A DNA stretch of 64,000 nt from Pyxidicoccus parkwaysis. GTDB lineage: Bacteria > Myxococcota > Myxococcia > Myxococcales > Myxococcaceae. The translations under genes were made by a program, and so were the position numbers. Below, piece after piece: positions 57,218 to 64,000 of the stretch. Numbering within the stretch: position 1 is the stretch's first letter; each line of letters begins with the position of its first letter. The stretch is from positions 2,408,001 through 2,472,000 of the forward strand of contig NZ_CP071090.1 of the NCBI RefSeq assembly GCF_017301735.1, in the 5' to 3' direction. The notes beneath the pieces are model-generated. The model was not told the origin of the DNA, searched no databases, and saw nothing but the letters and a program-made list of their open reading frames with translations.

Positions 57218-57643
57218 ATGCCTGGCGCCACGCGGACCATCGTCATCAACGCTCCCGTCGAGAAGGTCTTCGACGTCATCACCCAGTACGAGCGCTACCC
57301 GGAGTTCCTGCCCGAGGTGAAGGAGATCCGCACCTCCAACCGGCAGGGCAGCACGGTGGACGTCCACTACAAGGTCGACGTGATGAAGACGGTCCGCTAC
57401 TCCATCCGCGTCACGGAGGAGCGCCCCCGCCGCATGGCCTGGTCCTTCATCGAGGGCGAGGTGATGAAGGACAACAAGGGGAGCTGGGTGCTGGAGCCCG
57501 AGGGCGAGGGCAAGACGCGCGCCACCTACAACGTGGAGATGGCCCTGGGCCTGCTGGTGCCCAAGGCCGTCGTCAATGCCCTGGTGGACACCTCCCTCCC
57601 CAAGATGCTGGACGCCTTCAAGCGCCGGGCAGAGGGGGCCTGA
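57218..57643 (+). CDS. SRPBCC (START/Coq10-like) ligand-binding protein
   Basis: 141 residues. Typical polyketide-cyclase/Coq10/RatA fold: RTIVINAPVEKVFDVITQYE, RYPEFLPEVKEIRT, the long C-terminal helix VPKAVVNALVDTSLPKMLDA. It could carry a hydrophobic ligand such as quinone. Follows glpX after 75 bp; may share its transcript. Confidence 0.85.
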   Translation: MPGATRTIVINAPVEKVFDVITQYERYPEFLPEVKEIRTSNRQGSTVDVHYKVDVMKTVRYSIRVTEERPRRMAWSFIEGEVMKDNKGSWVLEPEGEGKTRATYNVEMALGLLVPKAVVNALVDTSLPKMLDAFKRRAEGA

Positions 57644-58020
57644 CGGCCCCACCCAGGTCGCCCTGGACGTCTGACGCAAGCCGCCATGCTTCCTGAAGCA
57701 ACCGGGCAGGCGGCCTTTCGGGAGGGTGTGTTGGCACCCCGAATGACACCCGTCTACGCACGGGTTGTGCTGCTTGCGGGCTATTTCGAGGGCATTAGAA
57801 TGAACAGCGTCCTGGACGGATTTTCGACTTCCACGACATTTACGCCACGGTTGCCCTGGCCTGGATGTCGGGTGGCGGACGAGCAACCGTGCGAGATGGC
57901 TGCAACGTACCCGTTGAGGAACCGGGGTTCTTAATTTGCATCAGAGAGTCGTGGAAGTGGTAATGGGGCGGGACGGCGGGCGTACATCGGGGTACGTAGG
58001 CTGAGGGAGACGGAAGACCC
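57644..58020. other. 377-bp region without a supported gene
   Basis: An 82-codon frame (57686-57934) is open but lacks coding character. A plausible promoter TTGCGG-N16-TAGAAT occurs at 57774-57801, and a short palindrome GAACCGGGGTTC lies near 57920. Both could serve the small gene at 58021. Confidence 0.4.
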
Positions 58021-58197
58021 ATGCTCGACGCCTTCATCATCGAAGAAATCAAGCGACGTGAGCGCCGCCGGGAGGACCATGAGAGGCCGGTGGTAGAGCT
58101 GCCGCTGCCTGCTCCTGACGACCGTCCCCGGCGCCGCACCGAGACCGAGGAAGAGAAGCCGCAGCGGGGCGTGGTGGTCATCGACCTGCTGTCCTGA
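58021..58197 (+). CDS. Small charged protein of 58 residues
   Basis: ATG 58021 with GAGGGAGA upstream. The sequence starts MLDAFIIEEIKRRERRREDH and ends RGVVVIDLLS, with a Pro/Arg/Glu-rich middle (PAPDDRPRRRTETEEEK). High charge and a hydrophobic end resemble small myxobacterial proteins of unknown function. Strong ribosome site and clear start favour a real gene. Convergent with the ADP-ribosylglycohydrolase-like gene. Confidence 0.6.
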   Translation: MLDAFIIEEIKRRERRREDHERPVVELPLPAPDDRPRRRTETEEEKPQRGVVVIDLLS

Positions 58198-58326
58198 ATC
58201 CAACGCGCGGCCCGGCGGCCGCGACGTGTGTCACCGAGCCCGCGGTGGGAGTCCTCCCCAGAGGACAGCCCCCCGCGGGCTTCGCGCGTTCTGGGACTCG
58301 GGCGCGCACCGCGCGGGCCCGGCCCC

Positions 58327-59427
58327 TCACGCGGCGGCGAGCGCCAGCAGGTGCCTCGGGTGGTACACGTCCCAGAGGGGGCCCTTCACCGTGGCGAGCG
58401 CCTCCAGCACGCCCTTGCGCCACTCGGCGGGGAGGGCCTCCTCGCCATGGAAGGCGCCCACCAGCGCGCCGGTGATCGCCGCGTGCGCCTCGGTGTCACC
58501 GCCCCGGTGGACGACGTCGAGCAGCGCGGCCTCGGCGCTCGGGGCATGGAGCAGCTCCCAGAATGCCAGCCGGAAGGCGACGCGCACGGCGTGCGTCGCG
58601 CGGTGCAGGTGGAGCTCCGGGCCGTAGAGCCACGGGTCCTCCTGCCGGGCCATCGTCAAATCCTCCCGGAGGAAGGCGGAGGCCTGGGTCACCTCCTGCA
58701 CGTAGTCGGGGGTGGAGCGCCCGAGCGCCGCGCCCGCCACGAGCAGGCCGGACTCGGCGGCGACGAGGAGGTCCTCCGCCTTCAGCTCCGCGCCGCTGGT
58801 GACGGCGCGGGCGATGGCGGCGTTGAAGGCCGCGCAGGCGAGCTGGCAGCGCGGGTCGAAGTCGGTGAGGGCGGAGTCCTCCAGCGAGGCCTGGGTGCGC
58901 GCGGCCGTGTCGCCCGCCAGGTACACGCCCAGGGGCGCGGTGCGAGCCAGGCTCCCCGGGAGCGCGGGCCGACGGAAGGCCTTCAGCCATGAGCGGCGGC
59001 CGGCGCCCAGCGGCAGGCCATTCTGACATTCCTCCAGCACGTCCTTCATCGACTCGCTGACGTCGAAGGCGTGCGGCTGCCAGGCGCGGTAGCGGCGGAG
59101 CGCGTCCGCGGCGTCATAGCGCCTCAAATCCCTGAGGCTGTGGCCGAGGCAGCACGCCAACTGCACCTCCTCCGTCACCTGGCCTTTGCGCAGCTCATGC
59201 GGCCCCCCGCCCATCAGCTTGAGGTAGGGGCCCTCGGCGCGGTTGGGGAAGGGCACGGCCATGAGGGGCCGGTGCGCGGTGGGCACGGCCAGGGCGTTGC
59301 CGACGGCCAGGCCCAGCAGTGCCCCCCGGCGTCGCTGGGCGAGGAGGGGATCAGGCCCCTTGGGGGCATTGCGGCGGTTGGGCGGCATTCGACGGGTGGA
59401 CACTGTAGCAGTGACACCTGCGAGCAT
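58327..59427 (-). CDS. ADP-ribosylglycohydrolase-like protein
   Basis: 366 residues from ATG 59427 (GGAGCGGG upstream; a later ATG at 59388 has no clear ribosome site). The fold is recognisable: RRRGALLGLAVGNALAVPTA, GQVTEEVQLACCLGHSL, and VVHRGGDTEAHAAITGALVG. In active enzymes these are TDDTxM and GGDTDTNAA; here they read TEEVQL and GGDTEAHAA, so several Mg-binding Asp residues are changed to Glu or lost. The protein may bind ADP-ribose without hydrolysis or use altered metal chemistry. Divergent from eno with 40 bp between. Confidence 0.8.
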   Translation of the reverse strand: MLAGVTATVSTRRMPPNRRNAPKGPDPLLAQRRRGALLGLAVGNALAVPTAHRPLMAVPFPNRAEGPYLKLMGGGPHELRKGQVTEEVQLACCLGHSLRDLRRYDAADALRRYRAWQPHAFDVSESMKDVLEECQNGLPLGAGRRSWLKAFRRPALPGSLARTAPLGVYLAGDTAARTQASLEDSALTDFDPRCQLACAAFNAAIARAVTSGAELKAEDLLVAAESGLLVAGAALGRSTPDYVQEVTQASAFLREDLTMARQEDPWLYGPELHLHRATHAVRVAFRLAFWELLHAPSAEAALLDVVHRGGDTEAHAAITGALVGAFHGEEALPAEWRKGVLEALATVKGPLWDVYHPRHLLALAAA

Positions 59428-59455
59428 GCTTGCCCGCTCCGGGGCCCTCCTCTAG

Positions 59456-60766
<1,311 letters not shown>

Positions 60767-60770
60767 GCCC

Positions 60771-61559
60771 GTGAGCGCCAAGCAACCGCGCATCCTGGTC
60801 TCCAACGACGACGGCTACTTCTCCGAGGGCCTCCAGGCCCTCGTGGAGGCGGTGACGCCGCTGGGAGAGGTGTGGGTGGTGGCGCCGGACCGCGAGCAGA
60901 GCGCGGCCTCGCACGCCATCTCCCTGCACCGGCCGCTGCGCATCAAGGAGGTGCGCGAGCGGTGGTTCGCCGTGGACGGGACGCCCGCGGACAGCGCTTA
61001 TCTGGCGATCAACCACCTCCTGAAGGATGATCGCCCGGCAATCATGGTCTCCGGCATCAACCACGGCGCCAATCTGGCGGAGGACGTCATGTACTCCGGG
61101 ACGGTGGCGGCGGCGATGGAAGGGGCGCTCCTCGGGGTGCCGGCCATCGCCTTCAGCCTCGTGGCCCGGGGGCAGTTCGACTTTGGCCCGGCGGCCCGCT
61201 TCGCGCGCTCATTGGTGGCGAGCGCGCTGGCGCGGCCGTTGCCGCCGAAGATGCTCCTCAACGTGAACATCCCCGGGGGCGTGGAGCCGGACGGGTATGT
61301 CGTCACGCGCCAGGGCCGGCATACCTACGGATACGAGGTGGTGGAGAAGGTCGACCCGCGGGGCCGGAAGTACTACTGGATTGGCGGGAGCGAGTACCAG
61401 CACGAGGACATTCCGGGCAGCGACTGCAACGCGGTGCACCTGGACAAGCGCATCTCGGTGACGCCGCTGCACTTCGAGCTGACGGACCACGGGCGGAAGG
61501 GTGAGCTCGCGGGGTGGAAGCTCGACGGCTATTCGCGGCACGAACCGGACGGTGCCTAG
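60771..61559 (+). CDS. surE: 5'/3'-nucleotidase SurE
   Basis: 262 residues from GTG 60771. SurE motifs: RILVSNDDGYFSEGLQALVE, VVAPDREQSAASHAISL, MVSGINHGANLAEDVMYSGT, VAAAMEGALLGVPAIAFS. A metal-dependent phosphatase of nucleoside monophosphates and polyphosphate, linked to stationary-phase survival. Almost certainly co-transcribed with eno and the LysM/M23 lipoprotein gene. Confidence 0.96.
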   Translation: MSAKQPRILVSNDDGYFSEGLQALVEAVTPLGEVWVVAPDREQSAASHAISLHRPLRIKEVRERWFAVDGTPADSAYLAINHLLKDDRPAIMVSGINHGANLAEDVMYSGTVAAAMEGALLGVPAIAFSLVARGQFDFGPAARFARSLVASALARPLPPKMLLNVNIPGGVEPDGYVVTRQGRHTYGYEVVEKVDPRGRKYYWIGGSEYQHEDIPGSDCNAVHLDKRISVTPLHFELTDHGRKGELAGWKLDGYSRHEPDGA

Positions 61560-61573
61560 CGTTGCGTGGGTCC

Positions 61574-62521
61574 GTGTCCAGCCGAGCGGGTGGGGCGCTC
61601 CGGGTTCTGCTCGTGGCCGTGCTGTTCGCCGGCTGCGCGGGGACCCGGGCGGCCGCTCCTCCGCCGGACACGGAGTGGATGCCGGTGGGTGACGCGAAGT
61701 ACGCGGCGCCCGCCGGGGCCTCTTCTTCGACGCAGGTGTCCTCGTCTTCGGTGAAGGGCGGGCTGCCATTCGCGCTGCGGTCCGCGCACCCGGAGCCGGA
61801 GTTGGTGTCCATGCGCCACCGCGTGGCGCCGGGCGAGACGATGTACCGCATCGCGAAGACGTACGGCTTCTCGGTGGAGGAGCTGGGCGCGGCCAACGGC
61901 ATCAAGGCGCCATGGACGCTCGCGGTGGGGCAGGAGCTCACGATTCCGGGAGTGGAGCGGAACGCGTCGGCGGACGAGCCGGAGGTGCTGGCCGAGGCGG
62001 ACGCGGAGCCGGTGCGGACGTCCTCCGAGGGGACTCCGAGGCGGAGTGTGCCGGTGGTGGCGCGGCGTGAGGAGCCGCCTTCTCGCTCCAGGCCGGCGTC
62101 GCGTCCGGGCGTGGGCTCGCGTCCGCGACTGGCGACCCAGGGGATGTTGGACTGGCCGTTGAAGGGCGTGCTGTACGGGCGGTTCGGGAAGAAGGGGAAG
62201 GAGCCGCACGACGGTATCGACCTGGCGGCGCCTGCGGGGAGCCCGGTGAAGACGGCGCAGGAGGGCACGGTCCTCTACGCGGGCGAGCAGCGTGGGTACG
62301 GCAACATCGTCATCGTGGAGCACTCGAACCAGTTGATTACCCTGTACGCGCACAACCGGGATTTGCGCGTGCGCACGGGGCAGCGGGTGCTGGCGGGACA
62401 GGTGATTGCCACAGTGGGCGAGTCGGGCAAGACGTCCGGTCCGCACCTGCACTTCGAGGTGCGCATGGACGGCAAGCCCGTGGACCCGCTCGACTACCTC
62501 GGGCCGATGCCGTCGTCCTGA
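61574..62521 (+). CDS. NlpD-like lipoprotein with LysM and M23 peptidase domains
   Basis: About 315 residues from GTG 61574; a TTG at 61562 is an alternative. Lipoprotein signal ending VLLVAVLFAGCAG. LysM (about 85-130: MRHRVAPGETMYRIAKTYGF and VEELGAANGIK), a Ser/Arg/Pro linker, then an M23 domain (about 195-310) with PHDGIDLAAPAGSPV and SGPHLHFEV that keeps the zinc ligands. NlpD-type proteins activate amidases or cleave peptidoglycan during division. Next to surE, as in many proteobacteria (surE-nlpD). Confidence 0.9.
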   Translation: MSSRAGGALRVLLVAVLFAGCAGTRAAAPPPDTEWMPVGDAKYAAPAGASSSTQVSSSSVKGGLPFALRSAHPEPELVSMRHRVAPGETMYRIAKTYGFSVEELGAANGIKAPWTLAVGQELTIPGVERNASADEPEVLAEADAEPVRTSSEGTPRRSVPVVARREEPPSRSRPASRPGVGSRPRLATQGMLDWPLKGVLYGRFGKKGKEPHDGIDLAAPAGSPVKTAQEGTVLYAGEQRGYGNIVIVEHSNQLITLYAHNRDLRVRTGQRVLAGQVIATVGESGKTSGPHLHFEVRMDGKPVDPLDYLGPMPSS

Positions 62522-62533
62522 GGCGCATGGAAG

Positions 62534-62896
62534 ATGGCCTACGACCCGGACTTCGATGTGGATGCCATCATCCGAATCCTCGGCACCCTCAACGAGAAGT
62601 ACCCGGAGGGCACTCCGGAAGATGAGGCCCTCCACATCGCCGCGGGAGCCCTGGAGTTCCTTCGCGAGAGCCGGAAGCTGGACGAGTACCGGGCGTATTT
62701 CCGGAAGTACTTCACGCCCGCGACCAGCGCGGCGCTCGTGGACCGTTCATTCACGTCCCGGGTGGAGGCCGATGCATGGCTTGCGAGCGGCACGGCGACG
62801 GATGGCGCGCTCGTGAGCATCGCCGGAGAGGGCTTCACGGTCGTGAAGCTGCCCAATCGATGGGAGTTTCTGCGAACCCCACTGCCGAAGAGTTGA
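62534..62896 (+). CDS. Protein of unknown function
   Basis: 120 residues, ATG 62534, 12 nt after the LysM/M23 gene. An alpha-helical first half (AIIRILGTLNEKYPEGTPED, HIAAGALEFLRESRKLDEYR) is followed by a small beta-rich end (GALVSIAGEGFTVVKLP). No family recognised and no signal peptide. Probably the last gene of the eno-surE-nlpD operon. Confidence 0.65.
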   Translation: MAYDPDFDVDAIIRILGTLNEKYPEGTPEDEALHIAAGALEFLRESRKLDEYRAYFRKYFTPATSAALVDRSFTSRVEADAWLASGTATDGALVSIAGEGFTVVKLPNRWEFLRTPLPKS

Positions 62897-63030
62897 GCCG
62901 CCCCAAGTAGGCGCCTGGCTTTGTCGGCGCACGTCAGTTCGCTTGCTTCCCCGGGAGGCGTTGAGGTTGGGGCGCCGAGCTCGACTCCTCCCTCTGCGTG
63001 AGGGCCCGGGTGAGGGTAGAGTCTCGCGCC

Positions 63031-64000
63031 GTGCCGCGTTCCCTCCCGCTGCTTGTTTCCCTGTTCGTCCTCGTGACTTCGGCTGCCCGCGCGCAGACGC
63101 CGCCCGTCGACGGCAGTGCTCCGCCCGCTGCTTCCGTGGCTCCCGCTCCGGGTGATGCCGAGCAGAGCGCCAGTCCCGGTCCGACGCCCGCCTCCGGGAG
63201 CACTGTGGCTCCCACTCAGGCCAACGCGACTCCGGCAGCGCCGCAGCCCGAAAAGGAATCCCTCGTCGTCGCCGTGCTGACGCTCGAGTCCAACGAATCC
63301 GCCCGTGACTCCGCGCCCGGCGTCACGTCCCTCATCGCCTCGCGCCTCGCCGAATCTCCCCGCCTGCGCGTCCTCTCGCAGCGCGACATCGAGACCGTGC
63401 TCGATGCCGAGCGTCAGCGGCAGCTCCTCGGCATCAAGTCGTGTGACCGCGGCGCGTGCCTCCAGGAACTGTCCTCCATCACCGGCGCTCGCTACATCGT
63501 CACCGGCCGCCTGGACCGCTTCGGCGACCAGTACCTCCTCACCGCCAGCCTCGTGGACACCATCGGCGGCCGCAGCCTGGCCAAGCCCCGCGCCGAGGCC
63601 CCCGAGGCCGACACCCTCCTGCGCACCGCCGAGGTCGTCGCCGATGAGCTCCTCGCCGCGCTCGTCAATCCCGAGCAGCCGGGCACCGGCCGTCCGCTTC
63701 TCGGCGGACCCCGGACGGGGGGCGGTGGCCTCGTGCTTGGCCTGCGCATCAACAACAACTTCATCGACCAGCTCGCCACCCTCAACCCGGGCGGCGACCT
63801 CGAAATCGGCTACTGGTTCCATCCCGAGTGGGTGGGCTTCGTGCAGGTCGGCTTCACCTACGTGCGCTCCAACACCGAGGGCGCCAAGGGCGGGCTCAAC
63901 GTCCTCCCCAGCCTCGTCGGCCTCCGCCACTACCACAACGTCGAGAAGCCGCTGAGGCCCTACTGGGGCTTCGGCCTCGGCGTGCAGTTGTCCTTCGGCG
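63031..64000 (+). CDS. Exported FlgO/CsgG-like protein with C-terminal beta-barrel, truncated by the window
   Basis: 323 codons from GTG 63031, open to the right edge. Signal peptide MPRSLPLLVSLFVLVTSAAR and then a Pro/Ala-rich linker. Residues about 80-215 resemble the N-terminal nucleotide-fold domain of FlgO, CsgG or TolB-type proteins: VVAVLTLESNESARDSAPGV, LRVLSQRDIETVLDAERQRQ, and CDRGACLQELSSITGARYIV with two Cys. After a Gly-rich linker come beta strands with alternating residues (LEIGYWFHPEWVGFVQVGFT), as in an outer-membrane barrel. Function unknown; presumed envelope protein. Confidence 0.75.
   Translation, partial: MPRSLPLLVSLFVLVTSAARAQTPPVDGSAPPAASVAPAPGDAEQSASPGPTPASGSTVAPTQANATPAAPQPEKESLVVAVLTLESNESARDSAPGVTSLIASRLAESPRLRVLSQRDIETVLDAERQRQLLGIKSCDRGACLQELSSITGARYIVTGRLDRFGDQYLLTASLVDTIGGRSLAKPRAEAPEADTLLRTAEVVADELLAALVNPEQPGTGRPLLGGPRTGGGGLVLGLRINNNFIDQLATLNPGGDLEIGYWFHPEWVGFVQVGFTYVRSNTEGAKGGLNVLPSLVGLRHYHNVEKPLRPYWGFGLGVQLSFG

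Overview
The window is high-GC DNA from a myxobacterium, most likely Myxococcus or a close relative (Pyxidicoccus, Corallococcus). The evidence is a romR-like polarity regulator, an encapsulin cargo ferritin ending in LTVGSLRR, a second groEL without groES, a DUF2381 lipoprotein-family gene, several Ser/Thr kinases, and many long antisense shadow frames caused by GC-rich third codon positions. From about 27.7 kb onward it reads as core chromosome. The first 27.6 kb is accessory DNA.

Accessory part. Positions 1-7.3 kb hold a conflict-type cluster: a TIR-like effector (5' end possibly outside the window), a three-gene operon of two small paralogous proteins plus a membrane-anchored protein, a metallophosphoesterase-CHAT protease operon, and a TIR protein. 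A repeat-rich peptidoglycan-binding/peptidase-like protein follows. A complete tRNA-Sec (selC) gene lies at 27558-27656 (-). Two partial copies of its 3' half lie in the same orientation at 14656-14723 (68 bp identical) and 8641-8705 (diverged). They divide the region into two att-flanked segments. The 6-kb segment carries a urease islet: ureD remnant, ureAB fusion, ureC, ureG, urea transporter, nickel permease, with no ureE or ureF. The 13-kb segment carries an AlbA_2 protein, a DUF2381 gene split by an IS4-family element with an 11-bp target duplication, two Ser/Thr kinases around two XRE regulators, IS5 and IS3 wreckage, and two lipoproteins (Het-C-like and zincin-like). No integrase is visible.

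Core part. It begins with a TetR regulator and a divergent NAD-dependent epimerase-type gene under a palindromic operator, a TPR-zincin, and a single-domain response regulator. Next comes groEL2 under a CIRCE element, an Asp-rich lipoprotein, a histidine kinase/receiver hybrid, encC, a receiver-GAF-GGDEF protein, a double-CheW protein, romR, valS with a TPR and histone-H1-like tail, and nadC. After two small genes and a strong terminator comes an ECF sigma/anti-sigma/caspase operon. The same GGTTCCCA-N12-CGCGTGTC motif precedes this operon and the next lipoprotein gene. The last part holds a beta-helix/SBBP protein, a PsiE-like protein, an alkaline-phosphatase-family enzyme, a YbgC-type thioesterase, glpX, a SRPBCC protein, an ADP-ribosylglycohydrolase-like protein, eno-surE-nlpD-like, and a partial surface protein running off the right edge.

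The most promising leads are the effector cluster at 1-7.3 kb, the tandem selC islands, the ECF-controlled exported caspase operon with its predicted promoter motif, and the ValRS fusion.
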